A stretch of 53,222 nt of DNA from a virus. The stretch is taken from positions 1 to 53,222 of the IMG/VR virus record IMGVR_UViG_3300025141_000133. One strand, given 5' to 3'. Below are positions 1 to 8,707 of this stretch, piece by piece. Position 1 is the first letter of the stretch. Each line of letters begins with the position of its first letter. The position numbers were made by a program, and so were the translations under genes. Under the pieces are notes generated by a model, which worked only from the letters and a program-made list of their open reading frames with translations, had not been told where the DNA came from and did no database searches.

Positions 1-150
1 AGCTGAGGAATCATGAACAATAAAAGGATAACCATATGTATCACAATAGAACCTGCCAAAAACTGCAAGTTCTACATCTGGATTCGCATTATAAGCATCA
101 TTACCAGCAGTAACCTTCCCAGTAACCTCTACATCCCCAGCAAATGTGGC
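1..150. repeat. Left terminal near-repeat (matches 51478-51627)
   Basis: Bases 1-150 match 51478-51627 with only a few mismatches. They encode the C-terminal module of the fiber up to an ATFAG repeat. The match breaks at the CAAATGTGGC motif. Confidence 0.95.
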
Positions 151-3100
151 TGTTGTGCCACTATAAGTAGAATTTGTAGTTCCGTTGCTAATTATATATA
201 AAGAAGTGCCAACTCCACCTATTCCTGTGGCTGATTGGTCATTACGAGGGGTTAATGTTGGGTTTGTTGCTGACGCAACTTCATTTAATATTCTACCTCC
301 ACCAGTAGTACTTACTTTTATTGAACCTGCTGCAACTACATTCCCACCAAATGTCGCATTTTGAGAAGAGTCAATAGTTAGACCAGCTACAGTATTTGTT
401 GTAAATTTCATACTATTACTACCATGCTGATACTCAATAGAACCTATATTATTATCGTTGCTATCGCCAAAATTGATTATACCTGCCCCACTAATAGCAG
501 AAAGAAATGATATTCCCATATCACCTGTGCCCTCTAAAACTAATTCATCTGCTCCAGTAGAAGGTGATGCATCAGTCTCACCAGCTTTAATATGAAGTTT
601 TCCTAATGGCGAAGTTTCCCCAATTCCGACGTTGCCTCCATTAAAATATGAATCACCACCAGAATCTAACTGAACTGCAATCGTTCCACCAGCATCACAC
701 ACAAAAAACCTACCAGATGTGTCAGACTCTTCATAAAATCCACCTACCGTAGCATTATCAGAAGAAACCCATCTTTGTAGATATGCATCAGCACTACTAC
801 CTTTTATTTCAAATAATTGAGCTGGACTCGTTGTTCCAATACCGACATTGCCTGTGCTAGCAATCAATGCATAATTATTAGTTGCATTTGATGCCTTACA
901 TAAAAGTCCAATATTTGTAGTTGCACTACCTTCAGCTTCAACCAAAGCTCCGTATACAGTGCCTGATCCATACGTTTGAGCTACATATATTGCTCTTCCA
1001 GCAGTTGATGTTGAAACAGATAGGGGATATCCTGGACTCGTAGTCCCGATACCGACTTTGCCGTCAGCTTGACAATATAAAATATTAGTTGAACCAGCAT
1101 TTGATTGAACATTCAAAGCACAACGTGATGCGTCACTATCACTATCTACAATATGAAAAGCTGGTGTTCCCCCGTTATGTTGTGTGTGTGTATATATACC
1201 ACCATTACGTACTTGTAATTTTGTTTCTTTAGTTCCATATAATACATCTAATCCATAACTCGGACTCGCAGTCCCTATGCCGACATTTCCAGAACTATCA
1301 ATAATCATACGTTCATTAATTCCATCACTACCTCTAGTGATAAATCTTAAATCTGCCCTATCTGCTTCTTTTGATGTGCTTAAAATTGAAGCTATACCTG
1401 AACTAGTTGACCTATGAACAAATGTAAGTCCTGTAGGTGTTCTATTAGATGTATCATCATGATTTACTGTTTGAATACCTGCAAAAGTATTCGAGTTTGT
1501 GCCATCGTATCCAGTTGCAAAAGCCTGTGAATTTTGGATTTGTATTCCTGTATTTCCAGCACTTCCGTGGTCACTATCTCCAACGTCTAATAAAACATCT
1601 GGACTCGTTGTGCCGATACCGACATTTCCACCTCCAGCCGCTATAGCGACATCTCCACTACTATTTTTATTTATATAAATATCTTTATTACCAGGCCCAA
1701 TAATATCTGCAATCTGACCTGATTGCTCTTGAATCTGTAAAATCTGCGTTCCATCACTTGCATCAACTCTAAACTTATCTCCTGCACCCTTAATATGAAG
1801 AATAGTACCTGGACTCGATGTCCCGATGCCCACATCGCCTCCATTAAAATATGAATCACCACTAACTTCAAAGTCATTCTTTATAATAGTATTTCCACTA
1901 ACTTCAAAGTCATCCGCAACTGTTACATCCCCTGCAAATGTGGCGTTTTGGGATGAGTTAATAGTTAAAGCGAGAGTGCCATTACCGCTTGTTCCAGTAT
2001 AAAACTCTAATTTTCCTAAAGCATTTCCACCATAAGAACGCATATAACCACCACAATGAGCCCTGCCTTCTCCACCTATTCTTTGGTTTCCACTTGAATT
2101 TCCGTCTCCTATATTTGCACCATTTATATATAAACCATTAACAGAAGTAGTTGTAATATTTCCACCAGAAACTGTTATATCACCAGCAAATGTGGCGTTA
2201 TGGGACGAATCAAGAGTAAGGCATAAATCTGAACTCGTTTCTCCATCTGTATAGAATTTTATAAACTTACTCGTACCTCCCATTTGTATTCTTGAATATG
2301 CAGAACTACCTGCGTCGTATACATTTGCTACCCACATCCCACTAGTACCGATAGAACTAAAAGAACCATGACCTGAGGATGTTATTGCACCAGAATTTAT
2401 TGTCCCAGCAAATGTGGCGTCGCCTGTATTGGTTATTGTAACCATATCCGCACCAGTACTATTCTCAAGTAACATTAAATTTCCTGAACCATCCTGTCTA
2501 TATCCGAATGCTACACTTGAACTATTAGTTCTTCCAAAAGTATTGCCTTCAATATCAAGGGCTTGACCTGCTTGAAATCCTCTTTTGGCTTGTACCATGC
2601 CATCAAAAGAATGAGTACCTGTACCATCAACAGTTAAATTTCCAGTAAATGTGGCGTCACCTCCATCTGCAATCTCCATACCTGCAGCCATAGAATCATC
2701 AACCACCCAAGCAGAGTTTCCATCTTGAGCCGATAATCTTATGTCAGAATTATGTGGTGAGAGTCTCCCCTTTTCAGAACCTCCCCTATAAATACTTAAC
2801 CAAATTTGATGTGTGTCATTTTCAAGTCTAAGACCTTCCATGTCAAGTGTACCACTTGCAGGTTGGACTTTCATTAGACCAGTAGAATTAACACTCCCAG
2901 CAAATGTGGCAAGTGTTGGTTCAAGTCTAAGAACCTCTGTCCCTCCTGCTATCAATGAAAGGTCATCCTGACCGTTTGAACCTATACCAGTATTTGTATC
3001 TGATGACCTCGGATAAAAACTTGGTACAGTGGCAGATACATTATTAGAAAGGTTAAATGTGGGCTGATTCTGACCAAGACCTCCAAAGACGGTAGATGTA

Positions 3101-3822
3101 ACATATATGCTACTAAGTCCCCCTGTCACAATTCTTAAAGTATTATCAGCACTTTCATAAAATCCTGTATTTCCGTCACCAAATTTGAGAGCCAAATCAT
3201 TTTCTGCTCCAAGAGATGAAATCTTTACATTCCCAGCAAATGTGACAGCTTTAGTTTGTTTTGCTATTCTCATAGCTTCTGTCCAACTATTATTAGTATA
3301 TTCAGACTGAATTACAAAATCAATATATGCACCTACTCCGTCTGTACCAAATGCCCAATCTTGAGCAGTACTTGCAGTATCTATAACAATTTGTTTTAGC
3401 ATAGAAGTACCACTTGGTTGAGTGACATTTAAAATTCCTACACCATTTCCTCCTCCAATATGAAGAGTTTTAGTCGAAGCTATCTCTACATCACCAGCAA
3501 ATGTGGCACCTTGATGTGAGTCGAGAGTAAGAGCAAGTGCATTATCTGTGTAGAATTTTTGAGTATCTGCTGTAAAGTTTATATAATTAGTGGTATTGCC
3601 ACTATGTCTAATGTTCTCAGAAACATACAGAGTACCATCTACAGTTAAAGTACTACCAACTTGCAATGAACTTGCAAGGGATGCTGTGGCGATAGAGTTA
3701 GCATTAGTAAACAAGTCTACTGTGTTTGTAATAGTACTTACGGCTACATTATTTATTTTTCCAGTTACGTCACCTGTAAAAGCGTCGCCATAACCTTGTA
3801 GTCTTTTCCAACTTTTAGGCAT
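1..3822 (-). CDS. Long modular tail fiber, allele A (3' end cut by window edge)
   Basis: An uninterrupted minus-strand frame of exactly 1274 codons starts at ATG 3822 (MPKSWKRLQGYGD) and runs off base 1, so the stop lies outside. The first ~110 residues match the fiber at 51253-53022 almost exactly, and the last ~50 (VTGKVTAGNDAYNANPDVEL onward) match its C-terminal part. Between them lies a different central region with at least eight ATFAG-type repeats and about six VGIGTTSP-type repeats (near bases 630, 840, 1050, 1275, 1615 and 1825), as in many tail fibers and adhesins. It probably forms a trimeric receptor-binding fiber. Rejoining base 1 to 51477 adds 74 residues in frame, giving about 1348 aa. 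It overlaps the upstream 66-aa gene by 8 bases. No S74 chaperone domain is visible. Confidence 0.85.
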   Translation of the reverse strand, partial: MPKSWKRLQGYGDAFTGDVTGKINNVAVSTITNTVDLFTNANSIATASLASSLQVGSTLTVDGTLYVSENIRHSGNTTNYINFTADTQKFYTDNALALTLDSHQGATFAGDVEIASTKTLHIGGGNGVGILNVTQPSGTSMLKQIVIDTASTAQDWAFGTDGVGAYIDFVIQSEYTNNSWTEAMRIAKQTKAVTFAGNVKISSLGAENDLALKFGDGNTGFYESADNTLRIVTGGLSSIYVTSTVFGGLGQNQPTFNLSNNVSATVPSFYPRSSDTNTGIGSNGQDDLSLIAGGTEVLRLEPTLATFAGSVNSTGLMKVQPASGTLDMEGLRLENDTHQIWLSIYRGGSEKGRLSPHNSDIRLSAQDGNSAWVVDDSMAAGMEIADGGDATFTGNLTVDGTGTHSFDGMVQAKRGFQAGQALDIEGNTFGRTNSSSVAFGYRQDGSGNLMLLENSTGADMVTITNTGDATFAGTINSGAITSSGHGSFSSIGTSGMWVANVYDAGSSAYSRIQMGGTSKFIKFYTDGETSSDLCLTLDSSHNATFAGDITVSGGNITTTSVNGLYINGANIGDGNSSGNQRIGGEGRAHCGGYMRSYGGNALGKLEFYTGTSGNGTLALTINSSQNATFAGDVTVADDFEVSGNTIIKNDFEVSGDSYFNGGDVGIGTSSPGTILHIKGAGDKFRVDASDGTQILQIQEQSGQIADIIGPGNKDIYINKNSSGDVAIAAGGGNVGIGTTSPDVLLDVGDSDHGSAGNTGIQIQNSQAFATGYDGTNSNTFAGIQTVNHDDTSNRTPTGLTFVHRSTSSGIASILSTSKEADRADLRFITRGSDGINERMIIDSSGNVGIGTASPSYGLDVLYGTKETKLQVRNGGIYTHTQHNGGTPAFHIVDSDSDASRCALNVQSNAGSTNILYCQADGKVGIGTTSPGYPLSVSTSTAGRAIYVAQTYGSGTVYGALVEAEGSATTNIGLLCKASNATNNYALIASTGNVGIGTTSPAQLFEIKGSSADAYLQRWVSSDNATVGGFYEESDTSGRFFVCDAGGTIAVQLDSGGDSYFNGGNVGIGETSPLGKLHIKAGETDASPSTGADELVLEGTGDMGISFLSAISGAGIINFGDSNDNNIGSIEYQHGSNSMKFTTNTVAGLTIDSSQNATFGGNVVAAGSIKVSTTGGGRILNEVASATNPTLTPRNDQSATGIGGVGTSLYIISNGTTNSTYSGTTATFAGDVEVTGKVTAGNDAYNANPDVELAVFGRFYCDTYGYPFIVHDSSA
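136..3510 (-). repeat. CAAATGTGGC repeat family inside the fiber genes
   Basis: The core CAGCAAATGTGGC (minus-strand coding for ATFAG) recurs near 141, 1934, 2186, 2406, 2905 and 3498 in allele A, with variants near 345, 2645 and 3237, and near 51618, 52446 and 52701 in B with a variant near 52589. It is conserved at DNA level even in silent positions, more than the protein requires, and both allele boundaries fall on it. Confidence 0.85.
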
Positions 3823-4022
3823 TAGTATCCTCTTGTGCTATTTCATAATCAGGATCATTCTCAGCCAATGCATCAAATGTTCTCTTTAGTTTATCGTATA
3901 ATTTTACAACCCAATAATCTCTTGATAGTCGCATCTCTACATTTCCGATAAGTCGTTGTAGTATTTCGGACTCTTCCACCGATAATCTGATTGTTTTAAA
4001 TTTATGCTTATCCACTTTTATG
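3490..4022. repeat. Near-repeat of the right end (matches 52693-53222)
   Basis: Bases ~3490-4022 match ~52693-53222 (roughly 96% by eye, with one 3-base indel). They cover the 66-aa gene and the fiber N-terminus up to an ATFAG repeat. The window stops at the equivalent of base 4022, so the shared block probably continues outside it. Confidence 0.95.
3815..4015 (-). CDS. Small hypothetical protein, 66 aa (copy 1)
   Basis: A charged, mostly helical 66-aa protein lies immediately upstream of tail fiber A and overlaps its start by 8 bases, suggesting translational coupling. A copy with an identical protein sequence sits at 53015-53215 before tail fiber B. The few nucleotide differences between the copies are silent or lie in the overlap, so the protein is under purifying selection. 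I do not recognise a family. A fiber chaperone or assembly role is possible from position alone. Confidence 0.7.
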   Translation of the reverse strand: MDKHKFKTIRLSVEESEILQRLIGNVEMRLSRDYWVVKLYDKLKRTFDALAENDPDYEIAQEDTNA

Positions 4023-4036
4023 CATTGACTGAGATG

Positions 4037-4054
4037 GGGTAGATGTTTCTACCC
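4037..4054 (-). promoter_or_regulatory. Intergenic hairpin before the 66-aa/fiber pair
   Basis: A perfect 7-bp stem (GGGTAGA / TCTACCC) with a 4-base loop lies in the 71-base gap between the 130-aa gene and the 66-aa gene. No U-tract follows on the minus strand, so it is not a standard terminator. It could protect or process the fiber message. Confidence 0.4.
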
Positions 4055-4086
4055 AACCCCTTCCATGAACCTATTTCCCACCTTGT

Positions 4087-4479
4087 TTATTCTTCGAAAG
4101 CCTCGTAAATACGTGGTTTTACTTTTGACTTCTGTGCAGGTGACAGTCCAAGTGTATCAATCATCGATTGTTTAAACCCTTCTTCTGTCATTATTTCTAC
4201 ATCAACCATAGTATCTGGTGCGAGTTTTAAATCACTCTGCATTAGCCAAACTCTGCGGGCACCCCACATTACTTTTCCTTCAGTAGTTGCTGTAATATAA
4301 TTACCATCCGACGGATTGTAACCATTCTCCTCTAACGATAATTTCAAATCAGCTGTATCGGACATATCATTAAAAGTAAATTTTGCACCACTCGCAGAGT
4401 CATGCACAATTATACCCTCATCACCCGCACTACTTCCAAGTTTAAGATCACTAAGCTTAACAGATTGTATGTTTGCCAT
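4087..4479 (-). CDS. Probable virion protein, 130 aa
   Basis: An acidic 130-aa protein starts one base after the upstream fiber-like gene ends. Its N-terminus (SVKLSDLKLGSSAGDEGIIV) and overall character resemble small phage structural or neck proteins. I do not recognise a specific family. Placement between two fiber genes in the late block suggests a tail-associated structural role. Confidence 0.65.
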   Translation of the reverse strand: MANIQSVKLSDLKLGSSAGDEGIIVHDSASGAKFTFNDMSDTADLKLSLEENGYNPSDGNYITATTEGKVMWGARRVWLMQSDLKLAPDTMVDVEIMTEEGFKQSMIDTLGLSPAQKSKVKPRIYEAFEE

Positions 4480-4480
4480 G

Positions 4481-5518
4481 CTATGCCACCACTATCCACG
4501 GATTGTCACTGCTATCGTATCCGATAGTCCCAACATCCTGAGTAGGTGTACTAGATGAATCAATACCTGTCGCAGCTGCTTGTTGTTTAGTAGCAATATG
4601 ATTAACTAAAGTAACGCCTAAGTTATCTACATCACCAAGTGCATCAGAAATGTCTCTAAGTGTGTCCAGGTTTGCTGGTGTTCCTGACCCTAAGACCGTT
4701 GCTACTGCAGCCGCCTTAGCCTCTGCCAAAGTCTCACCACCAAGTTTATCAGCATCTATTGTTTGGGCTGTTGACCCAAACTTTAGTTTACCACCAGCAA
4801 CGGTAATTGCTTGGTCAATCACAGAAGCAAGTCCGACATCTGTTTTAGTAGTATTTTCGTTTAAATAGTCAGCATCAGCCACACCTATTCCAGCCTTTGT
4901 TACTGTTCCGCCACCTACGCCTGCCCCAGATAATACACCCTCATTACTAATTGAAATACCACTGTTCTTTAAATTGGCATGTGCATTAGCTACTTTTAGA
5001 ATATTACTAGCAAAAGCCGCATCAGTAACCACTTTAGCATCTGTACCTGCAGATGCACCTGACGTGACAGTTGCGACCGCAACGCTATTAATAGACCCAG
5101 TGACATTACCACCTAAAATTTCCGCCGTTGTATCCTGATTAGCTGTTGCCCCTGAAGCGGCTCCAGACTTAACAGTTCCTACAGCCTCTCCATCTATTGT
5201 ACCCGTAAGGTTACCACCTAAGATTGTACTTGTTGAGTCTTGGTTGGCAGAATCACCAAGAGCGGCACCTGTCTTAACATCGCTCATTGTAGTTCCATCA
5301 ACTGTTACACTTGTTGCTATTGTACCAGTTAAGTTTCCACCAAGTATTGTTGCTCTACTTTCGTTTGCGACGTTTTGTAGTGACAGCGTACTTTTAACCG
5401 CAGCCGCATTAGCTCCTGTCACCATAGCTGCCATTGGGAATTCTGACGAATCTAATGTCCCCGTAAATGATCCTGTGACATCATCGCCATAACCCTGTAA
5501 TCTCTTCCATGTTGGCAT
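4481..5518 (-). CDS. Short tail fiber / appendage protein
   Basis: This 345-aa protein is low in complexity and rich in Gly, Ala, Thr and Val. It begins MPTWKRLQGYGDDVTG, the same N-terminal signature as fibers A and B, so the first ~20 residues probably form a common virion-attachment element. Residues ~55-165 contain four repeats of the form LGGN(L/V)TG(T/S)I followed by an SGA(A/S) turn, typical of beta-helical fiber shafts. The C-terminus ends in a DVGTIGYDSSDNPWIVVA element resembling the short motifs that close small fiber proteins. A strong Shine-Dalgarno (GGAGGAAGT) precedes ATG 5518. Confidence 0.8.
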   Translation of the reverse strand: MPTWKRLQGYGDDVTGSFTGTLDSSEFPMAAMVTGANAAAVKSTLSLQNVANESRATILGGNLTGTIATSVTVDGTTMSDVKTGAALGDSANQDSTSTILGGNLTGTIDGEAVGTVKSGAASGATANQDTTAEILGGNVTGSINSVAVATVTSGASAGTDAKVVTDAAFASNILKVANAHANLKNSGISISNEGVLSGAGVGGGTVTKAGIGVADADYLNENTTKTDVGLASVIDQAITVAGGKLKFGSTAQTIDADKLGGETLAEAKAAAVATVLGSGTPANLDTLRDISDALGDVDNLGVTLVNHIATKQQAAATGIDSSSTPTQDVGTIGYDSSDNPWIVVA

Positions 5519-5559
5519 TGTACTTCCTCCTATCTATTATTATGGTTATTTATTCCAAC

Positions 5560-5805
5560 TTATTTGTAAATCTTTAGCTGGCCTGTATTCTTGTCGTACC
5601 ATAAATCTCCTTCTGTAAGACCCTCAGTTGGGGTATCCTCCCCCTGAAAGAATCTATCAGCTATTTCTTTGACTGCACCCTCAAGATTTGTTGAGGTAAG
5701 ACTTGTCCCACTGGGATCAAACGTAGTATTCTCTGCCTTGGAAGCTCTAGAAGTATTTACAACTACCGAAATTCGTTTAGCCTGATTAACCTTTACTTCA
5801 GCCAT
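5560..5805 (-). CDS. Small fiber-associated virion protein, 81 aa
   Basis: This 81-aa protein has a STNLEGAVKEIADRF segment and a C-terminal GDLWYDKNTGQLKIYK element. Both motifs recur at the ends of phage tail-fiber and structural proteins. It abuts the next upstream gene (stop 5806) and precedes the short fiber, so a tail-fiber accessory or connector role is likely. No catalytic motif is visible. Confidence 0.65.
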   Translation of the reverse strand: MAEVKVNQAKRISVVVNTSRASKAENTTFDPSGTSLTSTNLEGAVKEIADRFFQGEDTPTEGLTEGDLWYDKNTGQLKIYK

Positions 5806-6171
5806 CTATTCCCCCTCGCCCCAGTCTTTCGATACAACAGGCAAAACAGTCACTCGCCCACTAACAAGAATTGTTCTTGTACCACTTCCGCCATCATCGT
5901 CACCTACAATATCATAATAATATTTCTCCCCAGTAAGATCACTAGTATCACTATCAGGTAACTCTAATTTTATCTCACCCTCTTCCTCATTGATTATTGT
6001 AATAGTGAACTCTACTGGATCTGATGTATTATCTCCTGGAGTTGGCCTTATTTCACTCTTAAATTCATAATCTTCGAGGTCTAGCGGCCCCCCTGCATCG
6101 TCGTTAAAAGTCATTGTTACCTCAAAATCTGTGCCTTTGGTAATTACAATGTCGTAAATACTAGTAGCCAT
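5806..6171 (-). CDS. Beta-sandwich tail protein (BppU N-terminal-like)
   Basis: This 121-aa protein follows the pattern IVITKGTDFEVTMTFNDD, then an L-DLEDYEF strand and a Y-Y-YDI/V segment. That is the layout of small Ig-like or baseplate-upper-protein N-terminal domains in phages, where a ligand or fiber is anchored on a beta sandwich. Its start overlaps the stop of the 116-aa gene at 6171. The family call is by pattern only. The job is probably tail or baseplate decoration. Confidence 0.55.
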   Translation of the reverse strand: MATSIYDIVITKGTDFEVTMTFNDDAGGPLDLEDYEFKSEIRPTPGDNTSDPVEFTITIINEEEGEIKLELPDSDTSDLTGEKYYYDIVGDDDGGSGTRTILVSGRVTVLPVVSKDWGEGE

Positions 6172-6521
6172 TAGTAATCCACCTGTTTAATTGCGTAAGA
6201 ACTACCATCACGACTTTTATTAACGTATTTTTTTCCACGCATTACCGCCTGATCCCACTCACTTCTCCAATATTGAATAGGTGCCATATTACCAGATTTA
6301 GCAGATAACTTTTCAATAACTCTTGCTACTAGTCCATCATGAAACCTACTTGGTATTTCAGGTATGTCTGACATAGCAGATAGTGTAGTAGGTCGTCTAC
6401 TTAAATGAACACGTATTTGTTTGTCATCTTCATTAATTGTCGCTATTTTATTCTCTACGTCATCCCAATAGGCAACACCTAATTTGTTGTTCTTAATCCA
6501 CCATACCTTAGTCTTAGCCAT
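6171..6521 (-). CDS. Head-tail connector-type protein, 116 aa
   Basis: The N-terminus (KTKVWWIKNNKLGVAYWDD) and the central SDIPEIPSRFHDGLVARVI segment are typical of small adaptor or connector proteins of podoviruses that assemble around the portal exit. It overlaps its neighbours by one base on each side, as expected for a stoichiometric structural cluster. The role in head completion or tail joining is inferred from this motif and from its place between capsid and tail genes. Confidence 0.6.
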   Translation of the reverse strand: MAKTKVWWIKNNKLGVAYWDDVENKIATINEDDKQIRVHLSRRPTTLSAMSDIPEIPSRFHDGLVARVIEKLSAKSGNMAPIQYWRSEWDQAVMRGKKYVNKSRDGSSYAIKQVDY

Positions 6522-7102
6522 TATGATGCACCTCCGCTTGTTTTAGTGACACTCCATATAGAAGACCATTCAGAAGTACCCTGCTCATTAGTAGCACGTA
6601 CTCTCCAGAAATATTCAGCATCTGTTACTATCATAACGGAATGAGTAGAACTGGTAACAGTTGTATCTACTAATATATACTGACCGAAATCAATTGTAGT
6701 TGATAATTGAATCTGGTAAGAATCAGCTGAATAAGAATCCTTCCAATCAAATACAAAAGGTGAAACAGAGGTAGAAGAAGCATTTGCTGGTGATAATAGG
6801 TCTGGTACTCTAGGAACTTCAACTACAGGAGAAATTGTACCTAGGAATCTATCCATAGGTGTGTTTTCAAAATCAACCTGGTGTATCTCTAATACATCAT
6901 CCGCAGCAGATACCCCAGAAAGATCATCAAGACCATAATACATCTTACCATTTATAGTAAGTAAAGTATCTGATTGCCTGTCTAGCATTGAAGTATGTTC
7001 TATAAAGTCATCTAATGCTCGATTTAGCATACTCATAATTTGAGTTTCTGCAATATCTGGAAACAACTGCCTTACTTCTTCTATCATTTGTTGTACAGTC
7101 AT
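6521..7102 (-). CDS. Head-tail adaptor N-domain fused to fibronectin III-like domain
   Basis: Residues 1-90 (QLFPDIAETQIMSMLNRALD, then a YYGLDD segment and VLEIHQVDF) look like the helical-plus-beta adaptor found between portal and nozzle in podoviruses. Residues ~97-190 form a separate Ig-like domain with the fibronectin type III pattern: PxLLSPAN, then a strand with FDWKDSYSADSYQIQLS, then AEYFWRVRATNEQG. Adaptors usually lack the second domain. It could decorate the neck or bind carbohydrate. The next gene upstream ends 11 bases away. Confidence 0.6.
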   Translation of the reverse strand: MTVQQMIEEVRQLFPDIAETQIMSMLNRALDDFIEHTSMLDRQSDTLLTINGKMYYGLDDLSGVSAADDVLEIHQVDFENTPMDRFLGTISPVVEVPRVPDLLSPANASSTSVSPFVFDWKDSYSADSYQIQLSTTIDFGQYILVDTTVTSSTHSVMIVTDAEYFWRVRATNEQGTSEWSSIWSVTKTSGGAS

Positions 7103-7113
7103 ATTACTTATAC

Positions 7114-7551
7114 CTATGGTGCATCAAATAAATATTCTATGACAGCAGCAACACTTGCACCTGTCGATTTAACTTTAATATAACCTTCGGCCAGTCCAAA
7201 ACCAAACGCCCCATATGGATGAAGCAAGATAGCCTCACCCTCCATTAGCTTAAAATGCTGTGTAGTTCCCGCATCTATTGACACTACTACTCCATCTATA
7301 GCTCCCCCATCGTGAGACACGCACTTTAGATAAACAGTTTCAACTAAATCCGTCCCTGATTTTAATGTCACATAGTTATTATCTGGTATGGCCTTAGCAC
7401 CGTCATATTCAAGATTCGAGACAGTTGTTTTCCCGCTTCCACTTAAAGATTTACCAACATCGCTATGAATTATACTATGCACACCGCTATTTTCGTCAGT
7501 CAATTCTTCTACTGGGGTCACACTTACTGACCACCTGATACTATCCGCCAC
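7114..7551 (-). CDS. Probable virion protein, 145 aa
   Basis: A mainly beta 145-aa protein with no motif I can name. Its start overlaps the end of the 362-aa gene by 11 bases. It lies in the cluster between the capsid and fibers, so a minor capsid, neck or decoration protein is the best guess. Confidence 0.55.
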   Translation of the reverse strand: MADSIRWSVSVTPVEELTDENSGVHSIIHSDVGKSLSGSGKTTVSNLEYDGAKAIPDNNYVTLKSGTDLVETVYLKCVSHDGGAIDGVVVSIDAGTTQHFKLMEGEAILLHPYGAFGFGLAEGYIKVKSTGASVAAVIEYLFDAP

Positions 7552-8629
7552 CTTGCTGTCCCCCCATCAATAACTGGAGCTCTTGAGTATATAGCCCTTG
7601 TAATCCCTGTAATTCCTGACCCATCATTCCATGCTCAGTCATTATAATTTGTATGTTATTAGTAAATGTCTGTACTTTAGTACCTATTTCGGCTGTATAC
7701 TGTTGGAGATCAGCAGAATACTTCTGTAGTACACTTGTATATTCCTGGTATTCTTTTTGCAGAACCGAACTTCCTTCAGCCTGAGCTTCAGCAGCTGCAG
7801 CTTGTGCGTTTATTACAGCATTTTGAAGCAACGCCGAATATTCTACCTGCTCCTCATTAAATTGATTTAATTCGTTCTGAACCAGTGCTTGAATCTCTCC
7901 TATTTTTGCCTGAGCCAATTCTATATCTTCTTCCGTATCAATTAAAGTAGCTAAGGCAGTAAATTGACTAGAGGCGATACTATTATTATATGTTGGAGGA
8001 TTTGCAACAGTAGCAACAGTAACAGTAGTTATGTCTGTAACCGAGAATACTGGTGCTGATGGTTTTTCAGGTATTGTAATAGACGAAAGATCTAAAGCAG
8101 CGGGTAAGGTAACACGTGTATCTATCATTTGCCTCATCTTACCACGTATTGCTGCTCCTAGTACTACCAAAGGTTCATATTCTGTGGGAAAGTTTGATAT
8201 AGTTGTAAGATCGTATTCTACAAACGGAGATTCTATGTAGTGCACTTCGCCAGTTGTATTTACACCTGCTTCAAGGATATATAATTTACCACCCTTAGAA
8301 TAGAATACTGGATCAGTAACCGTTGCATACTCAAGAGAATTAGGATCTTTAACTCTTCTGTAATTTTGTACAGCTATTTCTCTAGCATTATACTTATCCG
8401 AGCCCTCTACACCCACTATTCGCTTGCCAGCTAGAGCCAATCCATCTGTGGTTACTGCAGCAGGTTCAGGACTAACTAATTTTAGACGATCAATAGGTAT
8501 AAGCTCAAACACTTCTTTAGCAGAAGCAGTAAGCCACTCTCCGAGGGCTATTAACCAATCAGAAAGCTCCATACTGTCATGTTTAGACCCTATGTAGTCT
8601 TCAACTCTATTTTGAAATGTGACTGCCAT
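7541..8629 (-). CDS. Head-tail interface protein with C-terminal coiled coil
   Basis: This 362-aa protein is the first gene after the major capsid protein. The N-terminal half (MELSDWLIALGEWLTASAKE, then YNAREIAVQNYRRVKDPNSL) is globular. Residues ~225-330 are a long Gln/Glu/Ala-rich coiled coil (AQAKIGEIQALVQNEL, EYQEYTSVLQKYSADLQQY), and the tail is Gln/Gly-rich. Position and shape fit a structural protein of the head-tail junction. No enzymatic motif is visible. A hairpin at 8640-8671 separates it from the capsid gene and may lower its expression. Confidence 0.6.
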   Translation of the reverse strand: MAVTFQNRVEDYIGSKHDSMELSDWLIALGEWLTASAKEVFELIPIDRLKLVSPEPAAVTTDGLALAGKRIVGVEGSDKYNAREIAVQNYRRVKDPNSLEYATVTDPVFYSKGGKLYILEAGVNTTGEVHYIESPFVEYDLTTISNFPTEYEPLVVLGAAIRGKMRQMIDTRVTLPAALDLSSITIPEKPSAPVFSVTDITTVTVATVANPPTYNNSIASSQFTALATLIDTEEDIELAQAKIGEIQALVQNELNQFNEEQVEYSALLQNAVINAQAAAAEAQAEGSSVLQKEYQEYTSVLQKYSADLQQYTAEIGTKVQTFTNNIQIIMTEHGMMGQELQGLQGLYTQELQLLMGGQQGGG

Positions 8630-8639
8630 TGTAGTTATT

Positions 8640-8671
8640 GAGAGTGGAGGATTTAAGATCCCCCCACTCTC
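8640..8671 (-). terminator. Hairpin after the capsid gene (attenuator or RNA stabiliser)
   Basis: On the minus strand GAGAGTGG pairs with CCACTCTC, extended by GGAT/ATCC with one bulged G, around a short loop. It lies in the 78-base gap directly after the major capsid gene. No U-run follows, so a partial terminator or a 3'-end-protecting RNA structure is more likely than full termination. Confidence 0.45.
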
Positions 8672-8707
8672 ATAACCTTATGTATTATTCTTATTCTCCA
8701 CAGCTTA

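Noticed and set aside
1-3822. Diversity-generating retroelement driving fiber variation
   Set aside because: No reverse transcriptase, no template/variable repeat with adenine-specific changes; differences are whole-module exchanges.
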